64,000 nt of DNA from Viscum album (lineage: Eukaryota; Streptophyta; Magnoliopsida; Santalales; Viscaceae). Location: positions 276,742,250 through 276,806,249 of the forward strand of contig OY728153.1 in assembly GCA_963277665.1 (NCBI GenBank), written 5' to 3'. The translations under genes and the position numbers were made by a program. How positions within the stretch are numbered: the first letter of the stretch is position 1; every line of letters starts with the position of its first letter. Of this stretch, positions 36,380 through 48,900 are shown one piece after another. The notes beneath the pieces are model-generated. The model did no database searches. It saw nothing but the letters and a program-made list of their open reading frames with translations, and had not been told where the DNA came from.

Positions 36380-36800
36380 GAGATTCTAGTGGAGCCGTTG
36401 GCTAGATACTTATTGATAAAGACTCTTATAGGAGCAGATTCGATGATTATGCACTAGTTCTAGAAATGTGAGCTTACTCTAGGAGGCGAGAGTTTTGGCT
36501 GGGATCTTCTATTTGCAGCTTCGAGGCCTTATGACATCATCTTGGGTATGGATTGGTTATCTACAGTCCATGCTTAGATTGACTGTATTAGGCTCAAAGT
36601 GCGGTGTGTCCACGAGGATGGGACTAGGTTTTTCTTCACTGGCAAGAAGGGAACCTTTTCAGCACAGGATGGTCTTACCTAGAGGACGGTGTAGCAGATC
36701 AAACATCAGTTTTCTAGCCTTACCTTTGGAGCGCTTGATGTTGAGAGTCCAAGCTATCTTGTAGTGGTGGACCAGTACACTGATGTTTCCCCTAATGATG
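36380..36800 (+). pseudogene. Protease region of element F, broken
   Basis: '[17 protein letters not shown]' near 36515-36570 is the conserved protease-RT linker of chromoviruses. A 'TGKKGTFS' tail follows near 36640. The catalytic DSG/DTG cannot be read with confidence upstream because of frameshifts. This aspartic protease would process Gag-Pol. Confidence 0.7.
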
Positions 36801-38110
36801 TTTCAGGTCTACCTCCTCGTAGAGATGTGGACTTTTACATCGACTTGTACCTCGGGATGACACCGATATCTACAACAGCATTTTAGATGGCTCCCACGGA
36901 TATTCGAGAGATGCGAGTATAGATAGAGGAAAAGCAGATAAAGGGGTTCATTAGGCCGAATGTTTCTCCTTGGGCAACCCTGATTTTGTTTGCCAAGATG
37001 GTGGATGAGATTTTGAGACTCTGTGTGTACAATTGTCACCTGAACAAGGTTATCGTGAAGAACATGTATCCACTACTAATGATTGACGATCTCTTTGATC
37101 GGCTGAAGGGAGAACGACGGTTTTCGAAGATAGACCTCAGATCAGGCTATCACCAGCTTAGGGTAAGAGATGAGGATGTGTAGAAGATGACCTTCAGATG
37201 TTGGTATGTTCAATATTAGTTATTTGATATGCCATTCGGTGTGACTAACTCCCCAGTAGTGTTCATTGAAATCATGAATAATATCTTCCATCCATAACTC
37301 GATCACATTGTTGTAGTCTTCATCAACGACATCCTGATATACTCAACTATGAAGGAGGAGCATGCCTATCATCTGCAGATAGTTCTGGACACACTCTGAG
37401 AGCACCAGCTTTATGGTAAGCTCTCGAAGTGTCAGTTATGGATCTGGGAGGTTCACTTCCTAGGACACATCATCCCATAGTTTGCAGTTCCAGTGGATCC
37501 CGTGAATATTGAGGTTGTGCTTTCTTGGGTGCCACCTAGGAGTGTGACGGAGGTGTGGAGTTTCCTGGGTTTGGCCGGTTACTACTGGAGGTTTGTGCTA
37601 GACTTTTCTATAGTTGCAGCACCCTTATCATCATTGACGAAGAAGGGTAAATCCTTCGTGTGGTTGGAGATATGTAAACAAAGTTTCCAGGAGATAAGGC
37701 AAAGACTGACGAGTGCCCCATCTTGAGGCTACCGGAGGAGGGCATTGGATACGTAGTCTACTACGATGCATTAGAGACCGGACATGGATGTGTCCTAATG
37801 ATAAAGTGAGTAGTGATCGTGTATGGTTCTTAGCAGTTGATACAACATGAGAAGAACTATGCTACCCATGACCTAGAGTTGGAAGTAGTGGTCTTCTCCT
37901 TGAATATGTGGCAACATTACTTGATGGGCGTATGTTTTACAGTCTACTATGATCAAAAGATTCTCAGGTATATCTTCTCCCAGAATTAACTGAACCTGAT
38001 ACAATGATGTTGGCATGAGTTCCTCCAGGTCTATGACTTTGAGATAGTATATACTCTAGGATAGGGGAAGGTAGTAGAAGATGCACTCAGGATGAGATCT
38101 TGTATACAGT
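36801..38110 (+). pseudogene. pol: Reverse transcriptase and RNase H of element F, broken
   Basis: '[14 protein letters not shown]' begins RT (near 36810). '[14 protein letters not shown]' follows near 36940. The first catalytic Asp is intact in '[13 protein letters not shown]' (37125-37160). The YxDD site reads FINDILIYS near 37318, the first of the paired Asp changed to Asn, which by itself should abolish polymerase activity. '[15 protein letters not shown]' lies at 37560-37605. RNase H keeps the first Asp in 'YVVYYDALETG', the Glu in 'DLELEVVVF' and 'VYYDQKIL'. About ten stops interrupt the region. Confidence 0.9.
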
Positions 38111-39633
38111 TGCTGAGTGAGGAAATAGAGAATCTAGCCGCTTTGCAAATATCCTACGTGGATCGAGATGGAACAGCTTATCATCAGTCTCGGACAGTCA
38201 CTCCCCCACTCCTTTAGCGAGTCAGGGAGGCTCAGCTTGGGAACATTGACTACGAGGCTGGACGTGCTCAGATATCCACACGACATGCACCTAATGGATT
38301 TTATGAAGATGGGGAGCACATCATCCTCTTCAGAGGGCGTACCATGGTACCAGTGTAACTACAAGAGAAAGTGTTGAGGGAGTTCCATACATCCCCTCTA
38401 GCGGTATATCTAGTAGTGGAGAAGATGTACCAAGACCTTCGGTGTCAACAATGGCGGCTGGGAATGAAGAAAGTTGTAGTAGAGTTTGTCACTCGGTGCC
38501 TCACTTGTCAACAATTTAATGTAGAGAATCAGGTTCCAGTGGGCTTAGTTTAGCCACTAGAGGTTCCAGAGTGAAATCAGGATGGAATCTATATTGACTT
38601 TCTGATAGGACTTCCACGCACGTCCAATGGGAATGATTCTATCTGGGTGATCGTTGACCGACTCACCAAGTCGGCCCACTTACTATCTATCAGAGAGGAG
38701 GGACTAGTAGAGGGATTGGGACGCCTCTACGTACAGGATATTGTGTGTCCTCATGTGGTTACATCAACAATTGTCTTCGATCGTGATGCACATTTTACTT
38801 CCCGGCTATGGAAGGGGTTACAGGAAGCATTCAGAACACAACTTCTGTTGAGCACTACCTTCCATCCTCAAATGGATGGTCAAAAAGAGAAGACCAATCA
38901 TACACTTGAGGACATGTTGTGTTCTTGCGTCCTATATTTAAGTTGTAGTTTGGAGGATAACTTTCCTTTGATGGACATCACGTACAACAACAGTTATCAC
39001 TCCACTATCAGTATGGAACCTTTCAAGGCTTTGTACTGTTAACCTTGTAGATCACCTTTGTGATGAACTGACCCAGGGGAATCTGCACTCCTGGGACCAG
39101 AGAAGCTACGGGCTACCATAGAGAAGGTGCAGATCATCCAGAAGTGGATGAATACTACATAGAGTAGGTAGAATTCTTATGTTGATAGGAGGCAAAGAAA
39201 TCTGGAGTTCGAGGTTGGTGACCATGTCCTTCTGCGGGTCTCACCTCGACATGGTTTGCAGAGATTTGGACTAGGTGGAAAGTTATCTTTGAGGTTCATC
39301 AGACCCTTTCATGTCCTCATCAGAATTGTCTAGGAGTCATATTGCTTAGCTCTTCTCCCTCAGTTACATAGGGTGCACGATGTTTTCCATGTATCCTAAC
39401 TGAGGAGATACGTACATGATCCTTCTCACATCATTGACTGAGGTGAGATGGACATCAAGGATGGGGCGATGTTTATGGAGGTTCATATGGAGATTGAAGA
39501 TCGACATGAGAGAGTCCTACATGGGTGGTCGATACCTCTAGTGCCCGTACGTTGGTAGCACGGGAACCTCCAGGAGATCACATGGGAGTGGGGGGCTCAG
39601 ATTCGTGCTTAGTACCCCAACTTGTTTCCCTAG
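38111..39633 (+). pseudogene. int: Integrase plus chromodomain of element F, broken
   Basis: The zinc domain has lost its second His ('LREFHTSPLAVYLV' near 38375) but keeps CLTC (near 38500). The catalytic triad is present: D in 'YIDFLIGLP' (near 38595), D in 'VFDRDAHFTS' (near 38785) and E in 'DGQKEKTNHTLEDM' (near 38880). The longest uninterrupted piece is 38647-39042. The GPY-like region ('GDHVLLRVSPRHG', 'IRPFHVL') and 'VHDVFHVS' follow. The chromodomain is 'EDRHERVLHGWSIPLVPVRW' then 'GNLQEITWEWGAQIRA' and YPNLFP, with a natural stop at 39631-39633. Single stops lie at several points. Confidence 0.9.
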
Positions 39634-39666
39634 TATATGTTGTGGCTTTCGGGGATGCAAATCTCT

Positions 39667-39679
39667 AAGGTGGGGAGAA
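39667..39679 (+). promoter_or_regulatory. Polypurine tract of element F
   Basis: AAGGTGGGGAGAA directly before the 3' LTR start TGTAATGATCC. Confidence 0.9.
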
Positions 39680-40511
39680 TGTAATGATCCAGAATTTTCC
39701 ATGTAATTTTTTTTATTATATGAAAATATTAAGAGTCTCAAAAAATTCACGGCGAGTGATTCCTAGCCCCGGAGTTCCCAGAATGAATTTCTAAACATTA
39801 TTTAGGTATTTCTGGTAAACGCGTGAGAGGCATTTAGTAACTACTGAACCGGTGTTTGGAATTGAAATATGAGGACAACGTTGAACTCGTAGCGCTGATA
39901 TTTTCTAAAGGAAACATTCACCTCGATCATAGCTCATTGAGGTTGGGAATTAGTTTTTCGGATTTTTGTGGGAGAGTTAAATGGAAAATAATAAAAATAA
40001 AACAATAACTTTTATTTTAATTTGAATCCTACTTAATGAATCATGGTGGTGGGGACCACCCTTACCCCTCTTTTAATGGGAGGAAACTCTTGGTTTTCCC
40101 TCAATTTAATGAGCCAACTTTAATTATTTAATTGATAAAATTAATTTATTATGTTGGATCCTCACCTATCATAAGATTTGGGTAAATCGTAGGAAAAGGA
40201 GAGATTTAGAGAAATAACCTCCAAACAAAGAACCTCTCCAATGAAGAACATTCTCCGGATCGAGAACGTGGAACCGACCTTGGAGCGAGTTGTAGGAGCA
40301 ATGAGCGTCAGCATATTCATAATCATCATCTTCCTTCTCTCGACACCTCCAATAGATGATCAAGGTAGGGGTGTGTTTATGTGGTTCTTCATGGTTTTAT
40401 GTTGAAACGTTCATCCCAAAGCTGCATGTTATCAGTCTAACACGAAGGGGCAGACTAAAAAAACATTACCCGATCCCTCAGCATCCTTAATGTAGACATG
40501 TTCTTCATGGT

Positions 40512-40960
40512 CCGCGATGATGGCGGTAGCACAACCACACCACTGAAGGAGACCGCGGCCCATCGACAACAGCGGAGAAAAGTGGAAGCCGACACAGAGC
40601 CAACTGCATAGAACCGTGGCGGCGCGTCCGCGCCATTGGTAGCGAAGGAGGCCACGGATTATCGGCCGCAACAGTGGGTGGTCAGAAGACGACATGCTTA
40701 ATGACCCCATAGAGGTAGGGATACATGCTTATGTGCCACCAGATGAGCAGGAGGCCGCAGTTCATCAGCTGCGAAGGAGACGGGCGATGGCCGGTATGCC
40801 GGTCGGCCGCATGGCGAAGGAGCGCCGTGCGTCCGTGCCACCAAAGCTGGAGACTGTGGCCACTCAATTGTAGTGGAGGTCGATGGGCAGCCGACATCTG
40901 TCTGGCAATAGGGGAGCAGCGGTGTCCGTCCATGCCGCTGGAAGGAGGACCAGACATTTC
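40512..40960 (+). repeat. GC-rich tandem array of about 100-bp units in the 3' LTR of F
   Basis: Cores near 40525, 40617, 40722, 40828 and 40920 correspond one for one to the array at 32615-33060. Confidence 0.7.
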
Positions 40961-41699
40961 GGCTGGCCGCGTCACGCCGAGTGGGACCCCTCCAGCGGGT
41001 CCTGTGTAATAGTCGGTTGCACCACATGGCACTGCCTGGTTGGCCAAAACTGAACAACCAGTGGACTATTCTGGTGACCTGGGGGGAGCGCCTCCCCTCT
41101 TGAGTGGTGGCTAGGGTGGACCCCACCATAAGGGGCCACTCAGATCGAGGGCTGCACCGCAGGCTGCACCCAACGGGCTGGTCTGGGCCGCCCCATTCGC
41201 GGGCTGAGAGAGAACATGGCCCAACGGTTTGGGCCCTCCGAGGCCCATGACAACAGGGTCGGGTCGGGCCCGGTCGGTCTGACCGGGTCGGACATGACCC
41301 GGGCATACCGAGACCCAGATACGCCTTTTTGGCCATATCTTGATAACCGAGTGTCCGTTTGAGGAACTGTATATGGTTCCAGAATCCTTGGATCGAGACG
41401 ATCCTTTTGGTATACACCACTTGAGTTTTGGATAATGTTTGAGTATGGTTGGGTTTGATCAAACCTGAAACTAACCGGGCCCTTGGGACTAAAAGGATAA
41501 TAACATATAGACCGGGTGTCCGATTGATGTGTCGTTTGTTGCATTGGGTCCCTTATGATGTGACGGAAATTCGTGATACTTCTTCATGAGACTTCAATGA
41601 ATTTTAAGTATTGAACAATGGCTTGAGGAGAATTACCTCCTAGAATCAAGCGCCCTTAGTGCGGAAACCCAATGTCTGGCTGTACTGGAATAATCTTTA

Positions 41700-41845
41700 G
41701 ATCCTGTGTGGGTCAGCATTCAGCGATCCTATGTAGGTCAGCACATACCGATCCTGTGTGGGTCAGCGCTTAGTGATCCTATGTGGGTAAGCACAGACTG
41801 ATCCTATGTGGGTCATCTTTAATACTGTGTGGGTCAATAGTAGAG
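41700..41845 (+). repeat. 25-bp minisatellite in the 3' LTR of F
   Basis: Units begin at 41700, 41725, 41750, 41775 and 41800 (GATCCTATGTGGGTCAGC type), with one further short unit. The 5' LTR has about three short units here, so copy number differs between the two LTRs. Confidence 0.9.
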
Positions 41846-41944
41846 ATTCTCGAAAATGTAAGATGATCTAGGTTACGACTAATCATTTATAATTTTGTAG
41901 TTAAATTATACCTAGTGTGAAATGAGTCTTAACCCTTGTAGAAA

Positions 41945-42110
41945 ACTTATATGTGGTGATACCATTGTGGTAGTCTTCTATGTGGAATTACCTTTTTGGT
42001 ACTTACCTTCATGGTAATACCTGTGTAGTGTTATTATATGTGGTGTTACCTTTATGGTACATTCCTTTGTGGTGTTACGTTCAAGGTATTCATTCCTTCA
42101 TGGAACAATT
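41945..42110 (+). repeat. Short-period degenerate repeat in the 3' LTR of F
   Basis: Counterpart of 34065-34230: recurring 'TGTGGTGTTACCTT' and 'ATGGTAATACC' variants. Confidence 0.65.
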
Positions 42111-42749
42111 TTGAATTGGATAAATAGTTAGGCCTTGTTTGCCTCATGAATGTGATGGGTATACTTGATAACCTAGGTATATGTATAGGCATATACCTAA
42201 GTAGGGTTGACTTTTGTATTCTTACATTGTGGTTTATCCTTCATGGATTCTGAGAGACCTTAGGGGTCTCTGGGTCCCTAGTGAGTATCATTATACTCAC
42301 CCCTGCACGGGCTACGCCCGCAACTTGTTGTGTCTTGTCCAAATGATAGAAATTGTTGATCGAGGTCTAGGGTACCGGACTAGAGGCTGATCGGAGGTTG
42401 ATATTAGATGAGATTATCTGTAAGGACGACCGCTCGAATGTTGTACCTACCCTTCAGGTAGGGTCATTGGCGGGTATTCACAGGAGATTTTCTTCTTTAG
42501 TTTTACTTGTACATTCCAGTTGGGCTTGTATTCTGGACTCTTTATTTACTATACACACTCTTTTTACTATACAATTTACTTGGTTCTCGTATCTTTTTGT
42601 GAGCTTGGTTGTGTGGGTTTACAGGTTATAAAGGCAATGCCTTCCCAATTTTAGGGATATGTCATTTCGGTGCTAGTCGCCATCCCCTGGCCTATGGAAG
42701 GTAGGCTTGGGGTAGTCACGAAACAGGCCCTAGGAGATGATTCATGACA

Positions 42750-42754
42750 TATCT
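42750..42754. repeat. Target-site duplication of element F, right copy
   Basis: TATCT, identical to 31779-31783. Confidence 0.9.
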
Positions 42755-45700
42755 ATTGATTATTAATGAAGAGAAAACAATTTGAATGTAAAAAGAGGAA
42801 TTTTTCCAAAAACCATTTTTTATGTTCCCATTGTATTCTACCATAATAAATAAAATTAATAAGTATTGATAAATTATTTTAATACAATTTTTATATAATA
42901 TATTTGATAAAATAGATTAACATTCATATAATGGTTTTAACTAGAAAATCAATAAAAATAAACTCATTTTCATGTTTAATGATATATTTTTTCTAAAGAC
43001 TGATTTCTTGTGTTTTGTGCACCAATATTGGAATTGATTTATACCACCTTTAGAAATTAAATATAATAAAATGCATACCATATTTTTAATCTGTATGTGA
43101 ATTTTTTATTTCAATTTAGTTTTTGTATATAAAAATAAATTACCATGGTAAAAGGTAAGTAATCTTGGTAATTGTTAAAATGAGTTAAAAGAGTGTTAAA
43201 CTGAGATATACAAATTATAATATCACAAAAACATTCTTATTATCAAATTTTTTTACTATATTTAAACATCACCATAAATTTTAGTTTGAAATTGGACTTA
43301 TTTTGTACCACTTTACCATGAATGTGACTATATTATTATGATGTTAAGGGTATTTACAAGGGTGTCATTCCCCTCACATATAAAAGGGAAGCTCCTCTCC
43401 TCACCTTTATACACACTTGGAGATCCATGTTTCATAAAATATCTGACTATGTAACATTAAAACTATAATTAAGACATTTTATATGTCTTGGTATCACCAA
43501 AAGTCCATTCGACGAAGGCCAATGGTGTACTATAAAGGATGATATCAAAGGAAAATGTATAAGACTTAATTGAATTTTTTCAAGTTTATTTATACTTATG
43601 AATCATTAAAATATACTATAACTATAATAATATAATTAAATTAGTTTCTTCAATATACTAAAATTTTCTTAATATATAATGAAAACAATTTCTGACATAC
43701 TTTCCAACCAATGGAAAATGAAAAACGTCACTTGTGTGTACATACAGAATGCCACCTCCACGAAGCGACGTATTATGTTTGTTCATAATTATCTCACATG
43801 GATGGTTATATATATGTATTTAATGAATATATATGATATTTATACAAAACAATTATTATTTAAATATAAATTATATTTTACCTTCCTTTATTTCCACCCA
43901 TTTAAAAATGAAAACATCACATGTGTATATGTGGAGACTACCATCTGCGCCAAGTAATGTAATTAAATTTTCATCACCACTATACATGAATGATTATAAA
44001 TGTTTATATAATGAATAAATATGATAAATATGATATTATTAATTTTATTTTAATAATTAATTCATGACCAATTAGTAATCAATGGAATAACAGATCCTAA
44101 TCTTATGAGGAAATTAAATTAGCTGACACCCAAATAATGATTTTAATAAAGAACTGTTTATATATGGGTAATAAAAAAGTATAAAGTAATGATATATTGT
44201 GAGGTATTTATGAACATTATTTTGGTATATATATTATAATTCTAAATTCATTATACATTAGGTTAATGTGAGTATGAAGAAAGTAAAGACTTGAGGTAAA
44301 GGTTTAACTTATAGTCTCACTTTTTATCAAGATTGTTTATGTTTCAATTTCCATTACATGAAATTTAATGTTATTTATATTATATAAAATATTTATTATA
44401 CTATTATTATTTTAATAGGCTTAAATTTTTATTTTATTTTCCACTGATTGGTACTTATAAAATATTGAAATATCATTTTTCAAAAAATATGGCCTTATTT
44501 ATTCTTTTTGGATGAGCATATTTTACTTCAGTATACAAGTTCTTTAAAATTTTTTTATAAAATTATTGTCAAATTTTGAATGATTTATAAAGTTATTTAT
44601 CTTGAATAATTTACCTTCTTTAGAAACATTTTATTGTAATCTTCTGGTTATTTTACTGATCGGCCATTTTATACTTTCATTTTAAATGCATGAAAGTAAT
44701 TTTTTAAATTTTTAGGAGATAAAATTATTCTACAACTACCATATTATTTATTCATTATAAATATTACTTTATTTTATAAATAAAATAATATTACAACATT
44801 CATAGGTATTTTATGTCATTATAAGTTATAAATTGTTTTACTTCTTGTTTTTTTTTCAAAGCATATTTATAAATATTTTATAGAAATATTTTTCATCAAT
44901 GTGAAAATATTTTTATGATTTTTATAGATCACTTGGGATATAATCTTGTGGTATAATCAAAATATTTTCTATTGATGGGTTATAATGATGAGGTTTTAAT
45001 GATGCTTCATGAAACTCATTTATTTCCCATGGATTAATTAGGCTTTGATAAAATTATGATTTTTCTTTGTGATGTTGTGGAATAAATATGTAAATATTAT
45101 TATAATTTGATGGGTGGGTCAATTATAACCATCTATTAGAGTGATTAATGATTTATATCTCATGATCTCAAAGGGTACATGAGTATTGAGGCCAATACCA
45201 AGGGAAATATAGAATATTATCTCATTCTAATGAGGGTACATTGGAGATTAGACCAAGAATAAGAGGGTACATAGCTGAATAGTTATGAACATAGAGGATA
45301 TATGGTAGGAAATACCATTCCCACGAATGTAAATAAGTGGTTAGATTAATCCCATTATGTCATGAATTTCATGATGGGTAGCATTGATATATAATTTCAA
45401 ATTAGTATATTCCAAATACTTATATCTTATTATTATGAGATTTTCTCATGGATCGTGATTTATTATTGATGAATCTGCTATTTTATAATTCATGTATTTT
45501 GATATAAAAAATAATTATTATATGATTCATATATTATCCATTATAACATATTGGGAATGACCTCATAAGATATGGTCATGTTCATATACACTTTATCTTA
45601 TCTTATGATCACTTATCATCATTTTTTATATCTCCCATGTTTACCCTTACTGAGAATATAAGCACAATGATCTTTATGATTCCATTTATATAGTTATGGA

Positions 45701-45913
45701 GAGGGGTATTGAGTAGGTAATGTCTATGGAAGATAATATATGAGAATATATTTATGGGTTCCATTTAATACATTTCATGAAATATGTTTATAATGTCTTC
45801 AGTCTCTGAAGAAACTAAAACCATATGTTTCTTGGCAACATAATATAGTGAAAAATATTGAATATATATCTAAAATGGTGTAATATTTTATAAGTGGTGC
45901 TTAGGTCCCTTAT
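42755..45913 (+). repeat. 3' LTR of element B, second piece
   Basis: Continues the LTR cut at 31783. 'attgattattaatga' joins to the left flank exactly as the unbroken 5' LTR reads near 24490. It ends GGTCCCTTAT(A), similar to the GGCCTTATA end of E, followed by the AACAC duplication. Open frames here (such as 43679-43957) are not kept in the partner LTR. Confidence 0.78.
43379..43386 (+). promoter_or_regulatory. TATA box in the 3' LTR of B
   Basis: TATAAAAG, the counterpart of 25125-25132, followed by a C-rich leader (gctcctctcctcacc). Confidence 0.6.
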
Positions 45914-45918
45914 AACAC

Positions 45919-48900
45919 CAAACCATGTGTTATTTTCATATAAAAAATAAGAATGGGAAATACATTTGTATATGTGTGATTATAAACATACTCAGTCAAA
46001 TGACCATACAGGAAGGATATGAAATACTCCATATCAAAAATCTCATTACGAGAAGATAAATATGTGGAAGACAAGGAAATATAATCTAGATTTTCTCTAT
46101 AAATATAATTATTAGGAACAAATAAAATTCATGATATTATTAGATCTAATATACATAGGTCTAAAAATAATGATCATCTAGCGACACTCGAAGTATAATA
46201 TATTCCATGAATCTAGAAGTAGATATCCCATAGTTTAAAAAATACCAAAGGGAAACCAAGTGTGGAAAATGAGTCAATAGTCTGATGAAAACTCATTTAA
46301 AAAACCTTTTTCAAGGACCACACATCCACTAAAATCTATATATTTGGCATGCCTATTGTTAAAGAATTCTCATTCTTCAATGGAGTGACATACCCTCCAA
46401 TCCACCAATACCAAAACAATGATCAATTATTCAAGCTACCAATTATATGAATCCAATGTATCATCAAAGGTCTATAGTAAAGTATTCCAAGACTTAGGAA
46501 CATGTGGGGAATATTTAATTTATTAGAGGATCCCTTACCTACAATGTTCTATTGGAAAGGGGAATTACCGACTACAATGTTAGAGGATCAAAAATCTTGA
46601 GTATTTGGTAAAAATATTGTCCCTATATGACCTAATTATAGAGGATATCAGAACCGAATAATGACGGGGGAATAGAACCCTATCTAAGGATGGATGGAGA
46701 CCTATTCCTATATATTAATATTCTTTATTAGGAGTACCATCCCTGAGAACACTCTGATTATGCACCAAAAACTAATTTATTGGCTTGATGAAGCTAAAGA
46801 GCTTAAAATGATCATTTCAGCTTGTATCCCACCTATGATTTCAATTATAACCATATCATGTATTACATGGGAAAATTATCCAAATAGACTACCCATGCTT
46901 CCAAATCAGAGTCCCGAGTCTGGAGTTATGAGAAATAACTAATGTTTTAAGAGTACATGGAATATTCTACCAAGGAACACAACATGTATCCCCTCAATAT
47001 AGGACTTCTTGTGTAATAATTATGGACCTGAAATGTAAATAGAGATTATACAGTGTGTACTTCCATGTACATGGTGTGTGAAACTAATGGTTAACTCATT
47101 ATATACCAAAAATTCATGGATATATTTGGTATGTATCTATATAGAGTTTCCTTTCAGAAACACAAAATTCAGTCCACGGAAACTCCATAGGTGTGCACTT
47201 ATACCAAGTTAATGCCATCTAGGATATACATGGATCTTATCCTAACAACATTCCATTTGGGTAGGTGTTTATCACACCATCCTATATAGTTTTTAAACCA
47301 TTATTCAACGTTGTGTGATATTTATAAATTTATAAAACACTAGCACCACATTTAGGGTAGTACATAGTTTTTCTTCATTCATACTACACATCAAATAGTT
47401 TGGATATCCACCTAGATCTTTTATCTATCTGATGCTCTAACCATAACTTCCCATGATCAGTGCGAACCATGCCTCGAACCCATCCAGTACGGTCAAAGGA
47501 AATTATAGTTCCTTCTTATCACTTCAATTCATTGGTGATATCCTTACTTTGAAGAATCCACATAAACCCACTTATCTAAACCCCCAATGCATCACCACTA
47601 AAACAACCATACAGTGATTCTAGGATTTTATTATCACTTTATTCATAAAATGTAATATTTATGCCGCTTTGATCACCTAAAACATGAACCACTAACTAAA
47701 AGTATGACCTTGAGTGATCTTCCATTGCATAAAGAAGGATGAAATAGAATAGTGTCCATTAAGAACATTGGAAGCATGATAATCATTATCCACAAACCAT
47801 ATGAAATGAGTATCATTGTTAAATATTCAAAAAGATTAATAATATAGCAATAATTAAAGAGGCATGACATGGATTATCATTTCATACTATTTTTTGGATT
47901 AGGATGTTTATTTTCTGAGAAAAATCACATAAAAACCATTATTTCATAATATATAACAGGGTGATATGAATCAATGTTAGATAAATTCTATAGCTAGTTA
48001 ACCATGATGATAAAAACATTAATATTATTAATAATCCATTCCTCATGGAACAATCACCATAACTTCAATCCATTTTCATATCCAAGGCCCCATTCATAAT
48101 TATATAAAAAATTGGCATAATCTTTTGATATGATGTTGTTTATATGAAAAATCTATTCTCTCAACCATGTACCCCTCTACGGAGTTCATGGTGATGGAAA
48201 TAAAATCTAACCTTATAGGGGAATCAGAACATGATATTTATAGGCTACCACTATGGGTTTTCAATAATAAATTAATTAAATTAATGAAAATAGTTAATTA
48301 ATAAGTCTATAACTTTATTAAGGGTTCTGATGTGAATGTACATAGCACCACTCATAGAGAGAAATCCCATTTTCAACTCATCTATGATCATAGTTATCCC
48401 ATTTGAGTCCTCATTTGGGATATGTAATCATTTCATCATAAACACATTTGAACAGTCTAAAACTGTCATATTATACTTAATATTTTATTCTCAAATATCT
48501 ATCATACATGAAACTTTGTGTTGGATTAGCCTCGGGGAAAATATCACACAAAGGGTTCATGAAACCGATCAAAAAAATTATTTTTTCATATGCTAGGTTA
48601 AATTTACCATATTATCCATAGGGAAGTCCCAAGTCTGGAAAACTAAAAATTTATATAATTTTTTTTCCTAAAAAATAAGGGTCTCTATATCTTCATTACC
48701 TTAAAAACTTTTCAATATAAAAAATAAAATTTTTCTCCCCACAAATGGTCACAAAATAACCACATGTAGAAAACAAACCACAAATGAATTCTCATTATTC
48801 ATCTTCGGAGGTCTAATATCTTAACGAACTAGGTTCACAACTAACTAAGACTGATACATCCTTATAAATTAGTTATTTTGTTCTCCCTCTAATCAAAAAT

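Larger units (their letters stand above)
31784..42749 (+). mobile_element. Element F: Ty3/Gypsy chromovirus, plus strand, inside the 3' LTR of B
   Basis: A complete but dead element of 10.97 kb with LTRs of about 3088 and 3070 bp and a 4.8 kb interior in order: primer site, gag, protease, RT, RNase H, integrase, chromodomain, polypurine tract. The perfect 5-bp duplication TATCT flanks it. The LTRs are unlike those of B, C, D and E: they hold a GC-rich core and three sorts of tandem repeat. The first 150 bp of the two LTRs differ at roughly 15-17% of positions by eye, so the insertion is old, yet younger than B, which it interrupts. Confidence 0.95.
39680..42749 (+). repeat. 3' LTR of element F
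   Basis: Partner of 31784-34871. It ends CATGACA just before the target duplication TATCT. The 254-codon minus-strand open frame at 40698-41462 lies in its GC-rich core; it is broken in the partner LTR and shows no recognisable domain. Confidence 0.93.
24059..45913 (+). mobile_element. Element B: old Ty3/Gypsy chromovirus, plus strand, split by element F
   Basis: The 5' LTR starts at 24059 (TATAACAC) and the 3' LTR at 31255 (TGTAACACCCC); both continue with a 'tattttctcttyaataa' block. The interior (about 27660-31254) reads protease, RT, RNase H, integrase and chromodomain in order, all heavily mutated, with most of gag missing. The 3' LTR is interrupted at 31783 by element F and resumes at 42755. 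AACAC occurs immediately before 24059 and at 45914-45918 right after the 3' LTR end, and is taken as the target duplication. The end is uncertain by one base. Confidence 0.78.

Noticed and set aside
40698..41462. 254-codon minus-strand open frame in the GC-rich core of the F LTR, with several long overlapping frames
   Set aside because: GC-rich sequence lowers the chance of stop codons, frames are open on both strands at once, the frame is broken in the partner LTR (32600-33400) and no domain is recognisable.
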